Source: Mucispirillum schaedleri ASF457 (GTDB lineage Bacteria; Chrysiogenota; Deferribacteres; Deferribacterales; Mucispirillaceae). From it: a DNA stretch of 64,000 nt. The stretch spans positions 1,733,001 through 1,797,000 of the forward strand of contig NZ_CP097562.1 in assembly GCF_000487995.2 (NCBI RefSeq). Reading direction: 5' to 3'. Both the position numbers and the translations under genes were made by a program. Position 1 is the first letter of the stretch. Each line of letters starts with the position of its first letter. Shown here piece by piece: positions 8,697-16,606 of the stretch. The notes beneath the pieces were generated by a model. It was not told where the DNA came from. It worked only from the letters and a program-made list of their open reading frames with translations, and searched no databases.

Positions 8697-9482
8697 ATGT
8701 CTGAAACAGAAAACAAGAAATTAAAAAACTTTCACTTTATTTTGCAGGGAAAAGGCGGGGTAGGAAAAACAACTTGTGCTTCCTTTATAGCTCAATATTT
8801 AAAAGACCATTTACAAAAAGAGTATCTTGCAATAGATACTGATCAGGTAAACGCCAGTTTTGCCAGTTTTAAGGCTTTAAATGTGGAAGCTCTAAATATT
8901 ATGGAAAATAATCAAATACTGCCTCGTGGCTGGGATACACTGCTTGAAAAAATAATAAACAGCGATAAGTCAAATATTATCATTGACAATGGAGCCAGCT
9001 CATTTGTGCCATTAATAGCATATGCTATTGAAAATGATATGGTGGATTTACTCACATCAGAAGAAAACAGCTATGCAGGTAATATTTTTATACATGTAGT
9101 AATAGCTGGTGGCGAGGGTTTGTCACATACACTGGCAGGTCTTAATATGATTTGTGAAAAATTTAATCAAGATAATGTAATGATTATTGTATGGTTAAAT
9201 GAATTTTTAGGCAGTATTGAACAGGCTGGAAGACAGTTTAAAGATATAGATGAATACAAAAAAAATAAATCAAGAATATTTACTGTTATCAAAATACCAA
9301 CATATACAAGTGATACATTTGGAAAGGATATTTCTGATATGCTTTCAAAAAATAGAACATTCTCTGAAATGATAGTATCGCCATCTGTAAATATTGCTTC
9401 AAGACACAGATATAAAAAAGTACAAAAAGAAATATTTACACTGCTAAATAATATCAATGATATTTTTGAAGAAAGCGAATAA
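8697..9482 (+). CDS. traL: TraL-like ParA-family ATPase
   Basis: A 261-residue ATPase with a deviant Walker A motif GKGGVGKTT at about 18-26. IDTDQVNASFASFKALNVE and IIIDNGASSFVPL follow, both very close to RP4 TraL (CIDTDPVNATF and IIDNGASSFVPL). RP4 TraL is a transfer-region ATPase of poorly known role, related to partition ParA proteins. It sits 16 nt after traK with AAGGAG before the start, so traK-traL form an operon. A terminator follows at 9623-9650. A truncated homologue is at 18728-18979. Confidence 0.88.
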   Translation: MSETENKKLKNFHFILQGKGGVGKTTCASFIAQYLKDHLQKEYLAIDTDQVNASFASFKALNVEALNIMENNQILPRGWDTLLEKIINSDKSNIIIDNGASSFVPLIAYAIENDMVDLLTSEENSYAGNIFIHVVIAGGEGLSHTLAGLNMICEKFNQDNVMIIVWLNEFLGSIEQAGRQFKDIDEYKKNKSRIFTVIKIPTYTSDTFGKDISDMLSKNRTFSEMIVSPSVNIASRHRYKKVQKEIFTLLNNINDIFEESE

Positions 9483-9491
9483 ATTTTATAA

Positions 9492-9512
9492 AAATTTTAG
9501 CCACTAAAATTT
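9492..9512. promoter_or_regulatory. KorB-type operator copy after traL (one mismatch)
   Basis: Core TTTAGCCACTAAA at 9496-9508, one base from the consensus, ten bases after the traL stop. No gene starts just downstream, so it may serve partition or silencing rather than a promoter. Confidence 0.55.
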
Positions 9513-9622
9513 TTTACTTGTAATATAATCATTGTATTACGCCAGTATAAAACTGATAAAAAGATTAAAAAAGCTGTTAAAGCAGCACAAACACAGTAAA
9601 AAATTCAATTTAATCAACAATC

Positions 9623-9652
9623 AAGAGGGCTTATTTTAGCCTTCTTTTTTTT
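9623..9652 (+). terminator. Terminator of traK-traL
   Basis: AAGAGGGCT pairs with AGCCTTCTT across a 6-base loop (two G-T pairs) and runs into a T tract. It lies 140 bp after traL. Between the two I see no ATG-initiated gene, only a KorB-type site. Confidence 0.75.
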
Positions 9653-9659
9653 AAAAAAA

Positions 9660-10184
9660 ATGGCGGTCAAAAATTCTACTCTAAACTATCTAACTTTATT
9701 CAAAATATTTACATCTGTTATATATCAATTTAAATTTTAAAGATTTTCTACTATACTTTTTTTAAAAACATCTACCAGCAAATAATAATATATGCAATAT
9801 TAAAAGTTATCTTAACTATCATAAAACATAAAACTTGAATATGCGATATACTCTTTTTCTTTTTTTTAAAATTATTACTTCCTTCTTTTTTATTTGGCGT
9901 CATAAAACATTAAAAATATAATAATATACCTTTATCTTTATATATTCTTATAAACTATATTAAAAATTGTAATCAGTGTATGAATTTTTGCGAAGTGTTT
10001 TGATAAATACACCAATGAAAAAATATTGATTTTTAAATTTTTAATAAATTTTCTACACAATTTCTACATAATATACCAGGAATAAAATTTATAATTTAAA
10101 TTTTCTTGATATACTGTATTTTTTGATAAATGTGAGAGAGTATAGTATTATATTGTAATGTGTTGGTTAGTATTTCATCAGAAT
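9660..10184. other. Conserved non-coding region, candidate replication origin
   Basis: About 525 bp of very AT-rich DNA without a gene, between convergent traL and the winged-helix/sigma-like gene. Two blocks are conserved in the second element in the same place relative to both genes: about 9660-9850 (mate about 18537-18780) and about 10050-10120 (mate about 18302-18377). The latter contains TTTCTACACAATTT, then CCAGGAATAAAATTTATAAT. GTATGAATTTTTGCGAA near 9977 is also shared. Conservation of non-coding AT-rich DNA beside a possible initiator gene suggests an origin, but I see no clear iteron set. Confidence 0.45.
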
Positions 10185-11741
10185 TTAGCTGTTATTTATA
10201 AGATGCCTTATTTCATTTTCCATATCTGGTGGAAAATGCTCTCTCAAAAGCAGAATAGCTTTTTTATATATTCTTGCTATAAGTGATTCTGAAAGATTTA
10301 ATATTTTGCCTATTTCTTTAAAAGTCAGATGATGCCCATCATAGCCTATATAGTGCTTAATTATAAATATACTTCTTTCATCTAATATACTAAAAAGTTT
10401 ATTTATGCCTGTATTTTTATCAAAATTAATCTCTAACGGCTTTTCTTCCATCTTACATACAGATAAATCTAAATTATCAAATTCATACTCATAATTGATT
10501 ATAGAGCTTTTATTTTCAAATGTATCTATTAATGACCTTTTTTGATACATATAATCTTTTAATCTGTATTTTATTGTAGATATCGTAAAATTATCATTAT
10601 TATGATGCTTCTTAAAGTATTCATAAGCTGATTTTAATGCTTCCTGATAAAAATCTTCAAAATCAATATCTGTAACACCTGCTGATGAACTGTAATACCA
10701 TTTCTGTAATGCACCTTTTAAACTATTTATATAATTTAATGCCCTTTGCCATATTTCTATATCAGATATGACTTTATTCTGATTAGGTTCATCTTTATCA
10801 GTTTCATCACTGCTTAATAAGTTATTTTTTAACTTATATATAAATCTTTTAGCCTTTCTTTTAGAAAGTGCTTTTGAAAGGTTATATAATTTATCATATG
10901 ATTTTTTTATTTTTGCTGGTGTTGTAAACTCTTTAAAATCAAAATAGTTTAATGTGATAAAAGAAAAAATATGCTTTAAAATTAATGGATTATAACCATC
11001 ATTAAGCATTCTTTTAATAGTCATTTTATAACTTTTAAGCTCACTTTTAGAAAAAGAAATATTTACCTGCTTTAAATATTCTTGATATATGCTAAATAGT
11101 TCAGCAGTAAATTTATTTATATCATCAGCACTGTAATTATTTGTGATTTTAGATACATTGATTTTATAATTATAGACACCATAAACAAGTTCAGCTGCAA
11201 TGTAATCATCAGCTATAAGCTGCTTTAAGATAGAACGAATAGAACTTTCACTGTTATTTACGCCCAGCATTGATTTTAATTTGCTGGCAGATATTCTTAT
11301 CTCATTGATACCTGATAGTGCATATGTTCTAAATTTGTTTAATAAAGCAGCTGTAAGATAATGAAAATCATACTTTAAATCAATTCCTTCTATTAGTGCT
11401 AATATATCCTGGTTATCAGAAATTACTTTATCAGTCGGTTCATATAAATCTTGGTTGTATATTAAACTATTGCTTTTATATTTGCGAATTAGACCAAGTT
11501 CAATAAGCTGTTCCAGCTTAGCTCTTATAGTTTGTTTTGTCTTTTCATTTAAAGTCAACCTTTTAATATCATTTAAAGTAAGTTTATCTTTTTTAGAAAA
11601 GATTATCTGATTAAGCAGGACGGCAAGTTCTAAATCCTGTGTCAATTCCAGTAAATAATCCCGCACTGGTATTTTTACAGAATCATATAAATCTTGACTG
11701 TGAAAATAAATTTGCTTTTCTCTTATTTCAGTGCTTACCAT
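10185..11741 (-). CDS. Winged-helix protein fused to sigma-70-like regions
   Basis: Start taken at the ATG at 11741 (518 aa): residues from MVSTEIREKQI onward align with the second-element homologue, which also starts MVTAE with the same GG(C/T)GGT...CTTT leader. An N-terminal helical and winged-helix-like domain (about 1-100, LTLNDIKRLTLNEKTKQTIRAKLEQL) is followed by a second one (about 140-200). A helical middle comes next. Residues about 375-420 (DIDFEDFYQEALKSAYEYF) resemble sigma-70 region 2, and the last 65 residues (LDERSIFIIKHYIGYDG, LTFKEIGKILNLSE) resemble region 4. It could be the element's replication initiator, a transcription factor, or both. I do not recognise a named family. 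Confidence 0.65.
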   Translation of the reverse strand: MVSTEIREKQIYFHSQDLYDSVKIPVRDYLLELTQDLELAVLLNQIIFSKKDKLTLNDIKRLTLNEKTKQTIRAKLEQLIELGLIRKYKSNSLIYNQDLYEPTDKVISDNQDILALIEGIDLKYDFHYLTAALLNKFRTYALSGINEIRISASKLKSMLGVNNSESSIRSILKQLIADDYIAAELVYGVYNYKINVSKITNNYSADDINKFTAELFSIYQEYLKQVNISFSKSELKSYKMTIKRMLNDGYNPLILKHIFSFITLNYFDFKEFTTPAKIKKSYDKLYNLSKALSKRKAKRFIYKLKNNLLSSDETDKDEPNQNKVISDIEIWQRALNYINSLKGALQKWYYSSSAGVTDIDFEDFYQEALKSAYEYFKKHHNNDNFTISTIKYRLKDYMYQKRSLIDTFENKSSIINYEYEFDNLDLSVCKMEEKPLEINFDKNTGINKLFSILDERSIFIIKHYIGYDGHHLTFKEIGKILNLSESLIARIYKKAILLLREHFPPDMENEIRHLINNS

Positions 11742-11787
11742 AAAGCACCGCCATATAAGAAAAACAATATTTTGTAGTTTGAAATGC

Positions 11788-11880
11788 ACCGCCTATTAAA
11801 TAATAGGCGGTAAAAATAATGCCGTTAGAAGCAGGAGAATATTTTTGATTAGCACAACAAAAGAACTCTATGCTTCTAAC
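11788..11880 (-). promoter_or_regulatory. Two-hairpin leader upstream of the fusion gene
   Basis: On the minus-strand transcript, GTTAGAAGCA (11880-11871) can pair with TGCTTCTAAC (11833-11824), then ACCGCCTATTA pairs with TAATAGGCGGT (11811-11788), upstream of the start at 11741. The second element has the same two hairpins with different bases but kept pairing (16473-16560). GGCGGTGC occurs both in the second hairpin and at the ribosome site, so alternative pairing is possible here. Confidence 0.5.
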
Positions 11881-11926
11881 AAATATCCCTGAAATAATTA
11901 TATAAAAAAATTCAGGGTATAATAAA

Positions 11927-11978
11927 CCTCTCTACCAGATTAGGAATCCGTCGCTCTATCCAACTGAGCTACAGAGGC
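11927..11978 (-). pseudogene. Truncated tRNA-Arg(CCU)
   Basis: From 11978 the minus strand reads as a tRNA 5' half: acceptor GCCTCTG, D arm AGCTCAGTTGGATAGAGC, then the anticodon loop TTCCTAA with anticodon CCU. After the anticodon stem no T arm (TTCRANY) or 3' acceptor follows; the sequence becomes TAGAGAGGTTTATTATACCC and then a CCCTGAA/TTCAGGG hairpin. The gene is cut at the end of the element, which suggests integration or deletion within the tRNA. The 3' half is not seen in the window. Confidence 0.7.
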
Positions 11979-12111
11979 AGATTACATCTGATTATTTTAT
12001 ATTAGAAAAACTTAATACAAGTATTATATGATTAAGCTTTATTAGAACTTCTATTTATAAAGCATAATTTATTGCTTGCGTCAAGCTCTTTTTTGCTGTC
12101 ATTTGCTAAAT

Positions 12112-12750
12112 GTAAACTCTAAAAACGATTGCAAGATTTTAAGCATTGTTTTATGTTCTCATAAAAAATATCATTAGCCGATTTATAGTTAAATAATTTT
12201 CTAGGATAATTATTCATCCAGTCCCCAAATTTTTTTAATATAAGCAGCTGAAAAATTTTTAATAATTGTTGATATACCCTGATGCCTTAATTCACCAGAT
12301 ATGGCATCGGGGGAATACTTCTCGTCTAACTTACTTTGTATATAACTTAATAACAAATTGTCTTTTTCATAGAACAACTTTCGCCCTGTTTTACTCATTA
12401 ACTGTCCCCTTATGTTTAATGAATAATAGGCACTGTATTCTTTTCTTACACTCCAGTCACTGTTGCGAAACTCTACCATGCCCCGTTTAATTTCTTGGTA
12501 TATTGTGCTTTTGTCTCTTTCTAATAACTCCGATATCTCACTTACATTCATTTTTGATTTTAATAATATTTCTAGTTTGCAGCATTCTGATGAACTTAAG
12601 TGTTTATTTTTTTTGTCGTTTTAGTGTAGTATACATTAGTGGTTGTTAACTCCTTTTTATTTTTTTGGCTGAAAAATAATATTTTATTTAAAGAGTTTTA
12701 ACAACCACTTTTTTTGACTCAATTGTTTTGAAATCGTTTTTGGATTTTAC
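12112..12750 (-). mobile_element. IS30-type element with an internal deletion
   Basis: Inverted ends GTAAACTCTAAAAACGATTG (12112) and, at 12730-12750, the complement with two differences match the ends of the longer copy at 13888-15055. The 639-bp unit keeps both ends and only the first 100 and last few codons of the transposase, so it is a non-autonomous, MITE-like derivative. Confidence 0.75.
12210..12551 (-). pseudogene. IS30 transposase remnant
   Basis: A 113-codon frame begins MNVSEISELLERDKSTIYQE, the helix-turn-helix of IS30 transposases. It runs through KYSPDAISGELRHQGISTI, then jumps to IKNFSAAYIKKI, which in the intact-length copy lies near the C-terminus, and ends in frameshifted WGLDE. 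The whole DDE catalytic domain is therefore missing. Upstream, the expected N-terminal start (ATG near 12634) is out of frame across a run of eight A residues. It cannot encode an active transposase but could make a DNA-binding fragment able to interfere with the related copy. Confidence 0.75.
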
Positions 12751-12786
12751 CATATAGCAGACTTTTACAATTTTGTAAGAGTATAA

Positions 12787-13855
12787 GACATATGTTACAA
12801 AAATAAGTACAACAAAATACCTCTTAGTATATAGTATAAAATTAAGCAAAAAACTAAACTAAACTAAGAGGTATCACAATGAATAAAGTGATAATAACAG
12901 AAGAAATGCGATTTCGTCAACGGTTATGTGAGTATGCATTAAAAAAAGGAGCAACGAAAGCAGCCCGCAAATATCAAGTGAACCGTATGTTTGTATACAG
13001 GCATTTAAAGAAATATGATGGAACAGTTCAGAGTTTATCTTTTAAAAGTCGTAGACCAAGAAACAGTCCAAATAAGCATAGTAAAGAAGAGCTTGATTTA
13101 ATATTTAACACATATGCCGAGCATGGTTTGTATGGTAATGCGGAGGTATATGTCAGACTTCTAGAAATTGGTTATAATCGTAGTTTTGGCAGTATGTGTA
13201 TACAGATAAGGAAGAAAGGCTTAAAGTCATTAAACAAGTCAAAAAAGAGCTATACAAGATATGAACCAATAACAGGTCAGTATATAGGCGACAAGGTTCA
13301 GATAGATATAAAATATGTTCCACAGGAATGTATAATGTTTTCCAGCTATGGTAAAAAATATTATCAGATAACAGCGATAGATGAATACAGCAGAATGAGA
13401 GTATTAGAAATAGTAGAAGAAAAAAGCACATTTGAAACAGGTAAGTTTTTAGACGAACTGGAAAATAAATTTGGCTTTCCACTAAAAACAATTCAAGTGG
13501 ATAATGGCTATGAGTTTGTAAATGATAAGGAAGTTACAAACAAGAAAAGCTATTTTGAAGAGACAGCTGAAAAGAAAGGATATACTATTAAACGAATAAG
13601 ACCTTATTCACCTTGGCAGAATGGAAAGGTGGAAAGAAGTCATAGAGAGGATGGAAAAATTTTATATGCAAATAATAAATTCTATTCCAAAGATGAATTA
13701 ATTAAGGCTCTTAAAAAGCATGAAGATAGATATAATAATACTGCTAAAACATGCTTAAATTTTAAATCTCCATATGAGATTGTTATTGAAAATAAATTAT
13801 TGCTTGATTTATATTAATTTAAGATTTATTTTTTATTAAAAATGTAACATTTGTC
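12787..13855 (+). mobile_element. IS481-type insertion sequence
   Basis: Contains one transposase gene. Candidate inverted ends are GACATATGTTACA (12787-12799) and the complement of TGTAACATTTGTC (13843-13855). No clear target duplication is visible. It lies between the two IS30-type copies. Confidence 0.6.
12879..13817 (+). CDS. IS481-family transposase
   Basis: A 312-residue transposase that appears intact. The N-terminal helix-turn-helix (about 15-50, KKGATKAARKYQVNRMFVYR) is followed by an rve-type DDE domain. The catalytic Asp is in VQIDIKYV (near 142), the second in QVDNGYEF (near 205), and the Glu in WQNGKVERSHRED (near 250). The single-ORF layout and length fit IS481 rather than the two-ORF IS3 group. 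AACTAAGAGGTATCACA precedes the start and supplies the ribosome site. Because the frame is complete it may still be mobile. Confidence 0.8.
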   Translation: MNKVIITEEMRFRQRLCEYALKKGATKAARKYQVNRMFVYRHLKKYDGTVQSLSFKSRRPRNSPNKHSKEELDLIFNTYAEHGLYGNAEVYVRLLEIGYNRSFGSMCIQIRKKGLKSLNKSKKSYTRYEPITGQYIGDKVQIDIKYVPQECIMFSSYGKKYYQITAIDEYSRMRVLEIVEEKSTFETGKFLDELENKFGFPLKTIQVDNGYEFVNDKEVTNKKSYFEETAEKKGYTIKRIRPYSPWQNGKVERSHREDGKILYANNKFYSKDELIKALKKHEDRYNNTAKTCLNFKSPYEIVIENKLLLDLY

Positions 13856-13887
13856 CTGTTAGTTAAGAACCATATAGCAGACTTTTG

Positions 13888-15055
13888 GTAAATTCTAAAA
13901 ACGATTGCGAAAAAGTGAATAAATAAAAAAGTGGTTGTTAAAACTCTTTAAATAAAATAATATTTTTTAGCCAAAAAATAGAGTAAGAGAGGTAACAACC
14001 ACAAATGGATACTACACCAAAAAATCGTAAAAATAAACACTTAAATGCATTTGAGTGTTATAAATTAGAAGGTCTGTTGAAATCCAAAGTTAGTGTGTTG
14101 GAAATAGCGTAGATATTATGCAGGTCTAAAAGCACGATATACCGAGAAATAAAGCGAGGGACAGTGGAATTTCTCAACAGTGACTTGAGTGTAAGGAAAG
14201 AATATAGTGCATACTATTCTCTAAATATAAGGCAAGGTTTAATGAGTAAAACAGGTAGGAAATTACAATATAACATTGAATATGGCTTATTAGACTATAT
14301 ACAGAGTAAGTTAGATGAGAAGTATTCCCCAGATGTTATATCTGGAGAGTTAAGGCATCAGTGTATATCAACAATAAGTACCCAAACAATATATAACTAT
14401 ATATCATTAGGACTATTAGAAAGTATAGAATATAGAAAATATACTAAACAATGTAAAAGTAATCCACGAACAGCCTATAATAATACACGCGGCAGAAGTA
14501 TAGACGAACGACCATTTGAACTGAAAGAGCGACTATATGGCAATTGGGAGATGGATACAGTGGTGGGCAAACAAGGCAGTAAATCAGCCTTACTGGTGCT
14601 TACAGAACGAGTATCACGGTTTGAAATAATAATCAAATTAAGAAATAAAACACAGAAAAGTATAATAGCAGCATTAGATAAGTTAGAAAGAAAGTATAAA
14701 GATAAATTCAGCTTAATATTTAAGAGCATAACAGTAGATAATGGTGTAGAATTTTTAGATATGGCAGGTTTAGAAAAATCAGTGTATGATAAAGTATCTA
14801 AACGAACAACTATTTATTATGCTCACCCTTATTGCTCTTGGGAGAGGGGAAGTAATGAGAATAATAATAAACTTATAAGGAAATTTATTAAAAAGAAAAC
14901 TGATATTAAAAACTTTTCAGCTGCTTATATTAAAAAAATACAAGACTGGATGAATAATTATCCTAGAAAATTATTTAATTATAAATCGGCTAATGATATA
15001 TTTTATGAGAACTTAAACAACTGCTTAAAATGTTGCAATCGTTTTTAGATTTTAC
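13888..15055 (+). mobile_element. IS30-type element, nearly full length
   Basis: Ends GTAAATTCTAAAAACGATTG (13888) and the matching inverted end at 15035-15055 bound a single transposase reading. The 15-mer ATATAGCAGACTTTT lies just outside both ends (13872-13886, 15057-15071) and also right of the shorter copy (12752-12766). This is longer than an IS30 target duplication, so it more likely reflects earlier IS-IS rearrangement. Confidence 0.75.
14005..15048 (+). pseudogene. IS30-family transposase with an in-frame stop
   Basis: Translation from the ATG at 14005 gives MDTTPKNRKNKHLNAFECYK and meets TAG at codon 36 (14110-14112), then continues in the same frame as a normal IS30 transposase to 15048. 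The helix-turn-helix is interrupted near the stop. Downstream the catalytic domain is complete: NWEMDTVVGKQG, TVDNGVEFLD and the HPYCSWERGSNEN block that carries the final Glu. A partial product could start inside at 14164 or nearby, lacking the first DNA-binding helices. The element is probably inactive unless the stop is read through. Confidence 0.75.
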
Positions 15056-15241
15056 AATATAGCAGACTTTTACAATTTTTACTTGTCAAAACAATATAAA
15101 TATATTATCTTTATGGTTTAACAATGAATAATGAAAGTTATCATTTTTGTTTTTATCTGTGGCACAATTTTTTAAAAAACTAATTTATTTTATTTTGTCT
15201 TTATCTGCCACGCCATTATTTTTTATATGAGGTTTTTTATT

Positions 15242-16261
15242 ATGGCGAAACGAGCTTATATTAAGCATATTACATCTTACTACCCAAATAACTTTGAGTT
15301 TAATAACCCAGAGAACCGTATTACAAGTAAAATAGGGGTTTTAAGACGCCCTGTTGCACTTCCTAATGAATGTGCGTCAGATTTAGCTGTAGAAGCAGCA
15401 AAAATTATGTTTGCAAAATACAATGTGAATAAAGAAGATATTGATGCACTTGTATTATGCACAGAAACACCAGACCATATTATGCCTGCAACATCATGCA
15501 TTATACACGGCAGGCTTGGTTTAAAAACAAACTGTATGTGTCTTGATTACAACCATGGCTGCACAGGTTATATTTATGGGCTTTCTATTGCAAAAGCATT
15601 AATAGAATCAGGTCAGGCTAATAATGTCCTTTTGCTTACAGCTGATACATTAAGCAAACTTATTCACCCAAAGGATATGAGAACGAAACCGCTTTTTGGT
15701 GACGCAGCTGCTGCAACATTGGTAGCTTCTACATATTCAAGAACAGAATATCTTCGCGGATTCCAGTTTGGAACAAACGGTGTAGATTTTATGAAAATCA
15801 TTATAAACTATGGTATGATGCGAATGAAGTATGCTTCAAAGGAAGAAGCATATAGAGAGATAGAAGACCAGTATGGCAATGTCCGCACAGATGCTGCTGT
15901 ATATATGGACGGTAAAGGTGTTGTGCAGTTTACTCAGACAGTTGTGCCGCCAATGCTTAACTCTATTTTAGAAAAAAATATGCTTTGTCTTGATGATATA
16001 GACAACTTTATTTTTCATCAGGCAAATAAATTTATGCTGCAGACTATCCAAAAAGCGTGTAAAATACCAGATGATGGCAGATATTTTAATGACTGCGAAG
16101 ATACAGGCAACACTGCTTCTGCAACTATACCTATAGCTATTAATAAAATGCAGTCATTAAATATTCCACTTGGCAGAAGAGCATTGTTAATGGGCTTTGG
16201 TGTTGGTTTAAGCTGGGGTGGATGTCTTGTAGATTTAACACTTATGGACCCTGAAGAATAA
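15242..16261 (+). CDS. 3-oxoacyl-ACP synthase III-like (FabH-type) enzyme
   Basis: Start set at 15242 (339 aa, MAKRAYIKHI) because GAGG lies nine bases upstream; the ATG at 15227 overlaps that site. The thiolase fold of KAS III is clear: the catalytic cysteine is in YNHGCTGYIYGL (near residue 112), the histidine in FHQANKFML and the asparagine in DTGNTASATIP. It condenses an acyl-CoA or acyl-ACP with malonyl-ACP. GCTG in place of the common ACSG/ACAG suggests a FabH paralogue rather than the housekeeping enzyme. It stands alone between an IS cluster and tRNA-Asn, so the context gives no pathway. I leave the symbol open. Confidence 0.8.
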   Translation: MAKRAYIKHITSYYPNNFEFNNPENRITSKIGVLRRPVALPNECASDLAVEAAKIMFAKYNVNKEDIDALVLCTETPDHIMPATSCIIHGRLGLKTNCMCLDYNHGCTGYIYGLSIAKALIESGQANNVLLLTADTLSKLIHPKDMRTKPLFGDAAAATLVASTYSRTEYLRGFQFGTNGVDFMKIIINYGMMRMKYASKEEAYREIEDQYGNVRTDAAVYMDGKGVVQFTQTVVPPMLNSILEKNMLCLDDIDNFIFHQANKFMLQTIQKACKIPDDGRYFNDCEDTGNTASATIPIAINKMQSLNIPLGRRALLMGFGVGLSWGGCLVDLTLMDPEE

Positions 16262-16349
16262 TTTTAAATTTTTTTAAAAAAAGTTGTTGACAACTGAAAT
16301 AAAATATGGTTTACTCTGCAAACACTGAATAGATAATCTTTTCAGACAT

Positions 16350-16430
<81 letters not shown>

Positions 16431-16472
16431 TATACCTTATTAGTAGTTTGCTATTAATAAAGGGTTATTATT

Positions 16473-16560
16473 AACTAAAAGCAAATTTATAATTTTGTCG
16501 CAAATCTTTATAACTTCCTTGCTTTTAGTTTTAGATTTTACCCCCTATTTAATAGGGGGT
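16473..16560 (+). promoter_or_regulatory. Two-hairpin leader upstream of the second fusion gene
   Basis: AACTAAAAGCAA (16473-16484) pairs with TTGCTTTTAGTT (16519-16530), and ACCCCCTATT pairs with AATAGGGGGT (16540-16560). Layout and distance to the gene match 11788-11880 although the bases differ, so the pairing itself is conserved. Confidence 0.5.
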
Positions 16561-16606
16561 ATATCCAACACTACAATTTATCAATTATCTCTTTTGGTGG
16601 TTCTTT

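Noticed and set aside
9540-9640. A traM-like gene after traL
   Set aside because: An open stretch exists here but has no ATG or ribosome site and meets the terminator; no support beyond RP4 gene order.
11927-11978. A functional tRNA-Arg lacking the T arm
   Set aside because: 5' CCTCT can pair with AGAGG after the anticodon stem, but no T arm is present and bacteria are not known to use such tRNAs; a truncated gene at an element end is simpler.
13843-13870. Target-site duplication of the IS481-type element
   Set aside because: Flanks GAGTATAA and CTGTTAG show no convincing direct repeat; the element may have rearranged with the IS30 copies.
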